39,878 nt of DNA, taken from Bacilli bacterium (GTDB taxonomy: Bacteria; Bacillota; Bacilli; Alicyclobacillales; SLC66). Where the stretch lies: positions 1 through 39,878 of the forward strand of contig JABEUY010000088.1 in NCBI GenBank assembly GCA_013044175.1, given 5' to 3'. A program made the translations under genes and the position numbers. Under the pieces are notes generated by a model. The model had not been told where the DNA came from. It saw only the letters and a program-made list of their open reading frames with translations, and did no database searches. Positions 21,744-29,892 of the stretch are shown one piece after another (position 1 is the stretch's first letter; each line of letters opens with the position of its first letter).

Positions 21744-22124
21744 CGAGCATTACAAGCAGCACTTCCCGAATTCACAAAACGCAACGCGAAACTCGTCGCA
21801 ATCAGCCCACAAACGCCCGATCATTCGCTATCGGTTCAAGAAAAGCACAACTTAGCTTTCCCAGTTCTGAGCGATCCGACTGGTGAAACACTGCGTGCAT
21901 ACCATTTGCTTTTTGAATTCTCCAAGGAACTTCGTGAATTGTATGAAAATGCTTTTCAAATCGATGTGGGTAAATACAATGGTGATCTAGGATGGAAACT
22001 GCCTGTTCCTGCAACGTACATTCTCGATACAACGGGTAAAATCGTCGCCCTCGGTCATGCTATGGATTACACCAAGCGCATGAACATCGAAGACATTCTC
22101 GCTGCACTCGATCGAATTCAGTAA
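21744..22124 (+). pseudogene. Decayed peroxiredoxin-like (AhpC/TSA) gene, 3' half only
   Basis: An open frame of 126 codons with no start codon reads as the C-terminal half of a peroxiredoxin-like thioredoxin-fold protein: RALQAALPEF, VAISPQTPDHS, FPVLSDP and WKLPVPATYILD. The family is about 210 aa; the N-terminal third with the WCPYC-type peroxidatic cysteine is missing. A TAG at 21741 closes the frame, and just before it another frame holds a faint VRSY remnant. The first possible start (TTG, 21906) would give only 72 aa with no catalytic cysteine. Read as a pseudogene after deletion. Confidence 0.8.
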
Positions 22125-22137
22125 TATCTCAGTAAGA

Positions 22138-22191
22138 AACATCCTGCAAAAGTTGACCAAAATCACTTTTACAGGATGTTTTTTCTTTTTT
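22138..22191 (+). terminator. Intrinsic terminator after the peroxiredoxin remnant
   Basis: AACATCCTG (22138-22146) pairs with CAGGATGTT (22172-22180), extended inside by AAAAGT/ACTTTT, then a T-rich run to about 22191. It survives although the gene in front is dead. Confidence 0.85.
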
Positions 22192-22256
22192 AATAATTCT
22201 GATCAACTCGCTTATACCGTTGTATAATACAAGTAGAGAGCTATGTCACAACCGGT

Positions 22257-25200
22257 ATGGTGATCGTTTTGCCACATCGCACAAATCTAACGCAGCAAAT
22301 GTTGATCGCTGTCAATCAACAACTCGTAAACGCAAAAGATGAAAAAGATCTGCTCCAAACGATATGCCACACGATCGTCGAGCAAGGTGGGTTCGCTTTA
22401 GCTTGTATTGCAATACCTGATCATGAAGGAAAGATCAATTTTCACGCAATCGCAGGAAAAAAAGCCTATCTTGATGATCTGTCCATCAACATCCAAGAAG
22501 AAGAAAACCAAGGACCATTATTGACCGCTTGGCGTCAGGATCGCGTTTGTTACAATCAATCATTCGGACGAAATCCTGTCATGTCACCATGGCGCAACGC
22601 GGCGGAAAAGTTTCAATTACGATCGAGCGCCTCTTTACCGATTCATAGAAGAGGTAAGTTATGGGGAATTCTTTCCATCTATCATAGAAGAGAAAAGTTT
22701 TTTTCCAAAGAGATAAAAGTTCTTCTTGAGAAACTCGCCTTAGATATCTCTAATGGCTTAGAGCACTTTGACTTGCTCGCTTTACATCAACACTTTCTCG
22801 ATCGCACGTCAGTAGGCATGGCGATGGTGGAAAGAGCAGATATTCTTCGAATCAACCAACGTTTTCTTGAATTATTACAACTCGCTCATGAGAGCGAGGC
22901 GATTTCTCGTAATATTTTCACATTAATCCTCGGCATCTCTAGTGAAAAAGAAATCGTTCCCTTTCTCGATTCATTAGCCCGTGAAGGCTATCTTCATTTT
23001 CCTCACTTTGTTTATACAACATCATCGGGCGGAACCCGTTATCTCGATATCTCCATCAGTGCGATCACGGAACTTGCCGAACACCGCGTGGCTTCCGTAT
23101 GGACGATTCAAGATGTTACCGACATGGTGACCACGCATCAAAAACTAGAACATGCAGCAATGCATGATGCTTTAACCGGTTTGCCGAATCGTCGAGCGCT
23201 CGAATACTATATCGCACAAAAAATCGAAATGGAACAAGATACACCCTCTTCCTTTTATCTTGCCATTCTTGATATCAAGTATTTCAAAACCATTCTCGAT
23301 ACCTATGGTCATTTTGTGACGGATCAAATTCTTATCCTTATCGCTCAACGACTTACTACTCTCCTTACTAAGGAGGATTTCTTGTGTCGTTATGGTGGCT
23401 ACGATTTTATCATCGTTTCAGAGGATGATCAGTACGCACCGTATCTTGAGCGCCTTACACAAATTCAAGAAGCAATGAATCAACCTTTTAGCATACATAC
23501 ACTACCGACAATGCCATTATCGATATCGATGCATCTTGGGGTATCCCATTATCCTGAACACGGTTATTCGATCGAACAATTGCTTATCCATGCCGACGCT
23601 GAACCTTTATTTTCATCACCATTGGCCTCGATTAAGTTTCCCATCGTCTCGATTGTGGAACACTTCTTTGAGGAAATTCGTCATCACCCTTATGCCAATC
23701 AAATCTTTGAAAGTTTACAGGATCAAGAATTCGATCACTTAAAAACGATGACCGTCCATCATCTCGAAAATATTCTGCATCCTGATACCACCGACGCTTC
23801 AATCCGTGAACTCGCCTATTCACTTGGCGAAGTGCACACGCTCGTCGGTTTAGGCAGCGATCTGATCTCATGCTCTAACGAGCTTTATGCGAAGCACATC
23901 GAACACTTTCTACGAACTTCTTCACCAACGGATTGCGATCGATTATGGAAAATTCTTTATCAACGTTTACAATTGGATTTACAAGTTCAATTGCAAGCCC
24001 AAGAATCGACCATAATGACTTTCTTTACAGCTTTTCAAGAACTTTATGAAGTCAAAAACAGCGAACAACGCTATGAAAAATTGCTCTCATTACCTGGCAT
24101 TCTTCATGTCATGCTTTATCATCTTCATTTTGAGCATGGTTTCCTTGTTGACCGCGCCTATGGATTGCAAAAAATCACAATAGAACATCTTCAACAAGTC
24201 TTGTCGCTCAGTGTCGACCCTGATATGACGTCGGAACTCGGTCAAAGTATTCTTAATGAAACCTGGTTTACATCTGAAATAAAAAGTATCGCTTCCTATG
24301 CAAAATGGCCAACACGTCATCCTCTGCGCGAAGTCCTTCTGGCAGAAGGGGTACGCTCTATCACTATGATTCCCCTTGTCGATGATCATAAAAACACAAT
24401 AGCAGTTCTCGCTTTACACGGCCGTTTTCCGCATCAATTCGAATCTTCATGGTTTAAAATATTTGCCCAAGCGCTCCAACACATCGGACGAGAAAACTGG
24501 TTAGATCCTAGTACGCAGCCTATTTACCCCGCCAACCCTGCTTACAGAAAGTATCGCCAGCACATCTACGACGGTAATTTGTTGCTTTATGTACAGCCGA
24601 TTGTGGAGATTGTATCGGGATCTGTGGTGAATTATGAAATTCTCTCTCGCTTACGCGACGAACAAGGCAACATCATACCACCTGCTGATTTTCTCCCTTA
24701 TCTGGGCGAAATCGAACTGGAACGACTTTTTCGCCAAGGATTGGAGAAAGGTATTCACCATTTTGTCACAGGTACTAAAAGCAATCCCTCGATCAAACTT
24801 TCGCTTAATTTATCGCCAAGCACGTTACAAAACGAACAATTACCGTTATGGATCTTGGAATGTTTACAAAGATCGTCATTTCCCAAAGAGCGGTTAGTCC
24901 TAGAGATCCTCGAAACACCTGGATACAACATCACGCATCTCATGAGTTATTTACAAGAACTTACGAATCGTGAACTCGCGCTCGCCATGGATGATTTCGG
25001 GTCTGGTGATAGCAATTTTATGCGACTTGCTATGTTTCCCTTTCAAATCATCAAAATCGATCGCGGGCTATGGATGTCCGTATCGGATAAACCTTTGACA
25101 ACACTAAGCATCATCTATAATCTCATTCAAATCGCACATGATTTTGGTTGGTCGGTCATCGTGGAAGGTCTCGAAACACTCCCTTATGTTGAAGCCACCT

Positions 25201-25571
25201 ATTTTCTTGGCGCTCGTTATGGACAAGGTTATTATTATGCTAGACCACAACCAATCGAGTTACTTACGACGAGCACACATCGCTTTGCTGAACTTACCGA
25301 TGTCGATCAGATCAAAACAAAATTAGGCGCACTTGCCTACCTCGTCCGTCATCGCAGGGATAGTCAGCCAACGCTTATCCCCACGACAGTGAAACTGATT
25401 ATTCGATTTTTTGAAAAAACGGGTGGCAAAACAGCGAAGGATGGATACACTTGCAAGCCATGCAGCATGGGGATTATGATGATCTTCACTATGAATTTGT
25501 CATGCGGGAAATTGAGCAAAGAATTTGCTTACGTGGCATCGAATAATGCATTTTTGGAGGAATATTTTTGA
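22257..25571 (+). CDS. GAF-PAS-GGDEF*-helical-GAF-EAL c-di-GMP phosphodiesterase, C-terminal frameshift
   Basis: 1104 aa as read. Order: GAF (about 10-170), PAS (about 180-300), GGDEF whose signature is GGYDF (about 381-385) and so probably inactive as a cyclase, an all-helical segment (about 460-600) resembling globin-type sensor domains (tentative), a second GAF (about 610-745), and EAL (about 765-1020). The EAL keeps the likely catalytic residues: Glu794 in EILSRL, LNLSP, LEILE, DDFGSG, KIDR and VEGLE. It would degrade c-di-GMP to pGpG. After an A6 run (25414-25419) the -1 frame encodes a more convincing end (DDLHYEFVMREIEQRI) and stops at 25546, just before the eamA RBS. A TATAAT -10 lies at 22223-22228; the RBS is weak. 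Confidence 0.88.
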   Translation: MVIVLPHRTNLTQQMLIAVNQQLVNAKDEKDLLQTICHTIVEQGGFALACIAIPDHEGKINFHAIAGKKAYLDDLSINIQEEENQGPLLTAWRQDRVCYNQSFGRNPVMSPWRNAAEKFQLRSSASLPIHRRGKLWGILSIYHRREKFFSKEIKVLLEKLALDISNGLEHFDLLALHQHFLDRTSVGMAMVERADILRINQRFLELLQLAHESEAISRNIFTLILGISSEKEIVPFLDSLAREGYLHFPHFVYTTSSGGTRYLDISISAITELAEHRVASVWTIQDVTDMVTTHQKLEHAAMHDALTGLPNRRALEYYIAQKIEMEQDTPSSFYLAILDIKYFKTILDTYGHFVTDQILILIAQRLTTLLTKEDFLCRYGGYDFIIVSEDDQYAPYLERLTQIQEAMNQPFSIHTLPTMPLSISMHLGVSHYPEHGYSIEQLLIHADAEPLFSSPLASIKFPIVSIVEHFFEEIRHHPYANQIFESLQDQEFDHLKTMTVHHLENILHPDTTDASIRELAYSLGEVHTLVGLGSDLISCSNELYAKHIEHFLRTSSPTDCDRLWKILYQRLQLDLQVQLQAQESTIMTFFTAFQELYEVKNSEQRYEKLLSLPGILHVMLYHLHFEHGFLVDRAYGLQKITIEHLQQVLSLSVDPDMTSELGQSILNETWFTSEIKSIASYAKWPTRHPLREVLLAEGVRSITMIPLVDDHKNTIAVLALHGRFPHQFESSWFKIFAQALQHIGRENWLDPSTQPIYPANPAYRKYRQHIYDGNLLLYVQPIVEIVSGSVVNYEILSRLRDEQGNIIPPADFLPYLGEIELERLFRQGLEKGIHHFVTGTKSNPSIKLSLNLSPSTLQNEQLPLWILECLQRSSFPKERLVLEILETPGYNITHLMSYLQELTNRELALAMDDFGSGDSNFMRLAMFPFQIIKIDRGLWMSVSDKPLTTLSIIYNLIQIAHDFGWSVIVEGLETLPYVEATYFLGARYGQGYYYARPQPIELLTTSTHRFAELTDVDQIKTKLGALAYLVRHRRDSQPTLIPTTVKLIIRFFEKTGGKTAKDGYTCKPCSMGIMMIFTMNLSCGKLSKEFAYVASNNAFLEEYF

Positions 25572-26428
25572 AAGCCAAAGATTTCACCACCCTCTTGTTG
25601 CTATCTGCAATTTGGGGGGCTTCTTTTCTTTTTGTACGAATTGGTTCACCACTTCTCGGGCCAATTGTGCTTATTGAATTACGTGTCGGTCTCGCTTTTC
25701 TAGCTCTCGTGTTCCTCACACTGATCAAAAGAGACAAAATAGCGATCTGGCATAAAAAAGGCTCTTATCTATTACTTGGTGCTTGCAATGCTGCCATACC
25801 ATTTTGTCTGATCGCCTATGCTGAATTGCATCTAAGCGCAGGTTTAGCTGCGATCTTAAATACGACGACGCCGATGATGACTGCTATCGTCGCAAGATTA
25901 TGGACCAAAGAGCCTTTTACCACGAAAAAAGTCATCGGCGTGGTTCTTGGCATCGTCGGTGTTGCCATCGTCGTTGGTCTTGGTAGCAATTCCTCATCGG
26001 CATCTATTCTTTTTCCTGCCCTCTTATCCTTACTCGCCACCTTGTTTTATGGAATTGGTGGCGTTTTTTCCGCACGGCATTTTAAAGGCGAAAAACCTCT
26101 TGATATGGCGATCGGTCAACAAGCAGGGGCAAGTCTTGTTTTATTACCTTTTAGTCTGTTAACGATACCAAAACACTTTCCTTCACCAACCGTATGGCTA
26201 TCTGTTCTCGCTTTAGCCTTACTTTGCACCGCCTTTGCCTATCTCCTTTATTTTGGACTTATTCATCGCGTTGGCGCAGTAAAAACATCGACCGTCACTT
26301 TTTTAGTTCCAATTTTCGGTGTACTCTGGGGATATCTCTTTCTGGCTGAATCTATCCCTGTGCAAGCATGGTTCGGCCTTATCCTCATTTTATTGAGTGT
26401 CGCTTTGGTTTTACGAGGAAGAAAATAA
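25568..26428 (+). CDS. EamA/DMT-family transporter
   Basis: 286 aa, about ten hydrophobic helices in two EamA repeats (about 5-135 and 150-284), typical of the drug/metabolite transporter superfamily (RhaT/YdcZ/PecM-like). The N-terminal helix has the family-like WGASFLFVRIG pattern. The substrate cannot be predicted. The TTG start has GGAGG 7 bases upstream. It overlaps the annotated end of the GGDEF/EAL gene by 4 bp, but if that gene really ends at 25546 the RBS lies in a normal 21-bp gap. Confidence 0.93.
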   Translation: MKAKDFTTLLLLSAIWGASFLFVRIGSPLLGPIVLIELRVGLAFLALVFLTLIKRDKIAIWHKKGSYLLLGACNAAIPFCLIAYAELHLSAGLAAILNTTTPMMTAIVARLWTKEPFTTKKVIGVVLGIVGVAIVVGLGSNSSSASILFPALLSLLATLFYGIGGVFSARHFKGEKPLDMAIGQQAGASLVLLPFSLLTIPKHFPSPTVWLSVLALALLCTAFAYLLYFGLIHRVGAVKTSTVTFLVPIFGVLWGYLFLAESIPVQAWFGLILILLSVALVLRGRK

Positions 26429-26496
26429 TGGGTGAAACTTTTTGTCCATTCACTCGTCCAAATCTATGAAACCGATCCTAACTGTGGGGGACTACG

Positions 26497-27234
26497 ATGA
26501 AAAATAGACTAATCTTACTTTCCGTTGTTGTGTTACCATTGATCATGCCAAGTACCTTGGCTTTCGCCAAGTCTTCAAGCAAAGTCAGTGCACCAACAAC
26601 GTATGCACAAGCAATATCTACAATCACCCAAATCATAAAAAAGCATTTTCACGGTGCCATCGAAATGCCTAAACCCACATCGTTGCTTGATCTTCGACCG
26701 AATTATCCTAACCTTCTCGTTTCTTCAACACCAACGACGTATGATATCGGGCTTTATGCAGGTTCCAAAGTTCCGATCAATTCGTCAAACATTATAATAA
26801 GTGATGCCAATTTGATTTTTACCCTTCATGCACAAAAAGCAAGTTTACCTGTCTCGATTGAATACCAAATTCCATTTTGGCATTTCAAGCATCCAAAAAT
26901 AACACACGTGGCGCTAGGCTCTGGCATCGAAGGTACCATAGCCAAAGAAATCAAGGGACATACTGTGGTGGAGCAAAGCCTTACTTGGACTGAAAACCAC
27001 TGGAAATGGTCAATTTTTTCGACATATGGTAATGATCCGATCTTCTCTTCAGCCAAAAATTTTGTTCATCACTTACTCCATTTACAATTACCTGTATCGA
27101 CGGGATCTGGGCTATTTAGCTTTGGTGCCGATTCACCATCACAAACCATGTTTATAAAAAATGGTATCCGCTATTCATTGACCGCAAATGCATGGCTCGC
27201 GCCCGATTTTTCCAAGACACTCACACTACGATAA
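26497..27234 (+). CDS. Secreted protein of unknown function
   Basis: 245 aa with a clear signal peptide (MKNR, hydrophobic core, cleavage near TLAFAK, residue about 25). No cysteine or lipobox, so it is released or wall-associated. The mature part starts with a helix (about 35-55) and is then beta-rich with many Ser/Thr/Pro. I recognise no family. GGGGG lies 7 bases before the ATG. It ends 18 bp from the convergent scfB; a hairpin (27242-27272) spans the junction. Confidence 0.75.
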   Translation: MKNRLILLSVVVLPLIMPSTLAFAKSSSKVSAPTTYAQAISTITQIIKKHFHGAIEMPKPTSLLDLRPNYPNLLVSSTPTTYDIGLYAGSKVPINSSNIIISDANLIFTLHAQKASLPVSIEYQIPFWHFKHPKITHVALGSGIEGTIAKEIKGHTVVEQSLTWTENHWKWSIFSTYGNDPIFSSAKNFVHHLLHLQLPVSTGSGLFSFGADSPSQTMFIKNGIRYSLTANAWLAPDFSKTLTLR

Positions 27235-27241
27235 GCGTAAT

Positions 27242-27272
27242 AAGCCATGGTCTCATAATGAGGCCATGGCTT
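27242..27272. terminator. Hairpin at the convergent end of secreted protein and scfB
   Basis: A 15-bp stem with one wobble (27242-27256 with 27258-27272) overlaps the scfB stop codon. There is no U-run on either side; its position between convergent genes suggests bidirectional transcript end formation. Confidence 0.55.
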
Positions 27273-28647
27273 CAAGGTACAAAGCAGCTTCTACTCTTTT
27301 TTGGATCAATCGACAAGACAACTCATCGGGTTGCATCACATCGCCATGCAGATAATAATGATTGGCATGACACCCACCCGAACAATAATAACGGGCAAAA
27401 CAAGTTTGACACTTTGCTTTTTGCGATGTATTCGCTTCGCTAAACGTATGCCTCTGCTGTTCATCGAGCTTATCCTCTTGAACATTACCCATTAAGAACG
27501 ATTTTTCACCCACAAACTGATGACAGGGATAGATGTCACCCTCGGGAGAAATGGCAAGATAATGCGTTCCTGCACCACAACCAGATGCACGCTTACCTAG
27601 ACATGGCCCATGATTAAGATCGAGCTCAAAATGATGAAAATACAAAGGGTCACCCTTGTCACGAGAAATCGCAATAAAATCCACCAAGCGATCATATTGC
27701 TGCAAAATTTCATCAAGGTGTTGTTCTTGTATGGCCAAATGCTTGCCAGTGGGGCTACTCACAACAGGCTCCATCGCAATTCGCCGGAATCCTTGCTCGT
27801 AAAGTGCGATCACATCCTGCGCAAAGTCTGGATTATTGGCAGTAAACGTCCCTCGTACATACGTATAAACGCCATCACCATAGCGAGCATTCATGTCAGC
27901 TTGTCGTTTTTCATAAAGTTCTTTCGCATGCTTGATCACCGTAGCATGCGTCGGTCTTCCTTTGCGATCAGGACGAACATGGTCATGCGTCTGTTCACGA
28001 CCGTCGACGCTAACAATCACGTTGAGCCGATTATCATTGATAAACTTCATCATTTCATCAGTCAAAGCATAGCCATTGGTCGTAATACTCCAGACGATCA
28101 TCTGTTGGGATCGTTGTGCTTGTTCATTGCCATAGGCTACTGTCTCTTTGATCACCGCAAAATTAAGCGTCGGTTCTCCACCGAAGAAATCTATGTAAAG
28201 CGTAGCACCATAGGCAGCCTGACGCAGTAAAAAATCAATGCTTTGTTTGGCAACCTCAAAAGACATATAAGAGGGCTTACCCCCATATAGGCCGGAACCT
28301 GCGAAACAATACGCACAGCGCAAATCACAATCATGAACGACATGAAGACAGAGCCCGCTTAATGCCATATTGGGAAGCGTTGATTTTTGTGTAGCAAGAA
28401 ATGTTTCCTCATCATAAAAAATCGCCTGTTCTTTGGCGAGATCATCCAATTCTTCAAAAGCTTCTTGCATATCGCGTATTGAAAACTGTCCTTCGAGTTC
28501 GCTTATCATGTCTTCGAATGACATCGTTCGATACAGCGTGGCCACAGCTTTCGTCACTTCGTCGATCAAAAGCAACGTCTGTGTCATACCGTCATACAGT
28601 AAGTGTTGATCTTTATACGTAAAAATATGAACAGCGTCTCTTCTCAT
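27253..28647 (-). CDS. scfB: SCIFF/ranthipeptide radical SAM maturase
   Basis: 464 aa radical SAM-SPASM enzyme. The N-terminal region (about 5-80) is a PqqD-like peptide-recognition domain. The radical SAM cluster motif is Cys107-x3-Cys111-x2-Cys114 (CDLRCAYC), with GGEPTLN following at the expected distance. The C-terminal SPASM domain has several cysteine motifs (GPCLGKRASGCGAG, GDIYPC, CQTCFARYYCSGGC) for auxiliary Fe-S clusters. Family members (SCIFF maturases such as CteB/ScfB) form Cys-to-residue thioether links in the partner peptide. It starts 4 bp after scfA; the scfA stop overlaps its GGTAGGA RBS. Confidence 0.93.
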   Translation of the reverse strand: MRRDAVHIFTYKDQHLLYDGMTQTLLLIDEVTKAVATLYRTMSFEDMISELEGQFSIRDMQEAFEELDDLAKEQAIFYDEETFLATQKSTLPNMALSGLCLHVVHDCDLRCAYCFAGSGLYGGKPSYMSFEVAKQSIDFLLRQAAYGATLYIDFFGGEPTLNFAVIKETVAYGNEQAQRSQQMIVWSITTNGYALTDEMMKFINDNRLNVIVSVDGREQTHDHVRPDRKGRPTHATVIKHAKELYEKRQADMNARYGDGVYTYVRGTFTANNPDFAQDVIALYEQGFRRIAMEPVVSSPTGKHLAIQEQHLDEILQQYDRLVDFIAISRDKGDPLYFHHFELDLNHGPCLGKRASGCGAGTHYLAISPEGDIYPCHQFVGEKSFLMGNVQEDKLDEQQRHTFSEANTSQKAKCQTCFARYYCSGGCHANHYYLHGDVMQPDELSCRLIQKRVEAALYLEAMASL

Positions 28648-28651
28648 CGTC

Positions 28652-28831
28652 CTACCGTGTTATCATAGGGCGACGAACTTTCGATTCACCGCTTTGTCGT
28701 TCTTGGCACAAAGAGCTTCCTACTGTCGCTGAAGTCTTGCATGCTGACTGGCACGAGACAGAACATGATACACAGGCAGACGAACAGGCGATATCGAGAT
28801 GATTTTTCGCAATGACTTGGATATGTTTCAT
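28652..28831 (-). CDS. scfA: Six-cysteine ranthipeptide precursor (SCIFF)
   Basis: 59 aa. Cysteines at 16, 20, 23, 27, 31 and 42, with the SCIFF core CQSACKT followed by TVG, identify the 'six cysteines in forty-five residues' family; the adjacent radical SAM enzyme supports this. The first 12 residues (MKHIQVIAKN...) act as leader. A 17-residue basic tail (43-59) follows the last cysteine. Some relatives carry a cysteine in KTSC-TVG where this peptide has Ala35 (from memory, not verified). ATG 28831 has GAGGG upstream; the longer frame from 28843 lacks a site. The mature product's role is unknown in the family, with quorum-like signalling proposed for some. Confidence 0.93.
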   Translation of the reverse strand: MKHIQVIAKNHLDIACSSACVSCSVSCQSACKTSATVGSSLCQERQSGESKVRRPMITR

Positions 28832-28892
28832 CGTATCCCTCAACTTTCACGTTTTACCTTTATCATACTTCGAGCAAGTTACCTACAGCCGA

Positions 28893-28914
28893 TACGATTA
28901 TGACAATTATCGTA
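28893..28914. promoter_or_regulatory. Inverted repeat between scfA and cbiB
   Basis: TACGAT (28893-28898) and ATCGTA (28909-28914) flank 10 bases in the 110-bp divergent region. The inner sequence reads ATAATTGTCATAAT on the minus strand, faintly Fur-like. No cobalamin riboswitch (B12 box) was seen here. Confidence 0.3.
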
Positions 28915-28941
28915 ACAAATCATCATGGAAAGTGGTCAACG

Positions 28942-29892
28942 ATGAACATTTTCTTTCTAGCCGCCATCAGTTTGGGGATCGATCTTAGTATCGGCGATCC
29001 GCGTTGGCTACCCCATCCTGTCGTTCTGATGGGACGTGCTATCAGCCTATTAGATTCAAAATTAAACAACATTGAGGATTCTTTCGTTTTTCAAAGATGG
29101 AAAGGATTATTCACTGTTCTATTCATCGTCCTGGGCTTTGCGCTATGTAGTAAACTTTGCATCATGATTGCAGGTCACTTCGATCACTGGCTAGGCATCT
29201 TCCTATCCGTTTTCTTTGGCTTTACGACAATCGCCTCAAAAGGATTATGTGACGCTGGTACTTTTGTCGATCAAGGCTTCGATCAAGGCGGCTTAGAAGA
29301 AGCAAGACGGCGTATAGGTCAATTTGTCGGTAGAGATACTGATCATCTCTCAGAAGCAGAAGTCGTTCGCGCAGTGATTGAGACACTGGCCGAAAATACG
29401 GTCGATGCGATTTTTTCACCGCTCTTTTTCTTTTGTCTTGGCGGTGCACCGTTCGCTATAGCCTATCGAGCGATCAACACGCTAGACTCGATGATCGCTT
29501 ATCGCAACGAGCGTTACCTTCATTTTGGCTATTTTGCTGCAAAAACGGATGACTTCGCCAATTTCATACCTGCCCGACTCAGTATCATTCTGCTTTTAGC
29601 AGCAGCCTTTCTTTGTCATGAAAACAGCAAAAATGCCTTACGCATCGTTCGACGCGACCGCAAAAAACACCCGAGTCCCAACGGCGGTATACCAGAAAGT
29701 CTTTTTGCAGGTGCATTAGCGATTCAACTTGGTGGCGTCAATACGTATGGTGGCATCCTTTCACGACGGGGATTACTTGGCGATCCCGAGCACCCCTTAC
29801 GTCGTGAAGATATCCAACGAGCGATTCGTATCGTTCGCGTCTCGACGTATCTCGCTGGCGTACTTCTTATTGTGTTAGGAGTTTTTCTATGA
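28942..29892 (+). CDS. cbiB: Adenosylcobinamide-phosphate synthase CbiB/CobD
   Basis: 316 aa integral membrane protein. It joins (R)-1-aminopropan-2-ol phosphate to adenosylcobyric acid to make cobinamide phosphate. Family patterns: the N-terminal IDLSIGDPRWLPHPVVLMG and the middle VRAVIETLAENTVDAIFSPLFF. Four to five membrane helices are visible. ATG 28942 has GGAAAGTGG 6 bases upstream; the ATG at 28900 lacks a good site. Its stop overlaps the start of the next gene (ATGA, 29889-29892), so it is coupled to the decarboxylase that makes its substrate. Confidence 0.95.
   Translation: MNIFFLAAISLGIDLSIGDPRWLPHPVVLMGRAISLLDSKLNNIEDSFVFQRWKGLFTVLFIVLGFALCSKLCIMIAGHFDHWLGIFLSVFFGFTTIASKGLCDAGTFVDQGFDQGGLEEARRRIGQFVGRDTDHLSEAEVVRAVIETLAENTVDAIFSPLFFFCLGGAPFAIAYRAINTLDSMIAYRNERYLHFGYFAAKTDDFANFIPARLSIILLLAAAFLCHENSKNALRIVRRDRKKHPSPNGGIPESLFAGALAIQLGGVNTYGGILSRRGLLGDPEHPLRREDIQRAIRIVRVSTYLAGVLLIVLGVFL

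Noticed and set aside
27610-28230. 206-codon plus-strand open frame
   Set aside because: Antisense to the radical SAM gene scfB; low-complexity, arginine/isoleucine-rich composition of a shadow frame.
28842-28942. Cobalamin riboswitch before cbiB
   Set aside because: No B12-box-like sequence or long structured leader; the divergent gap is only about 110 bp.
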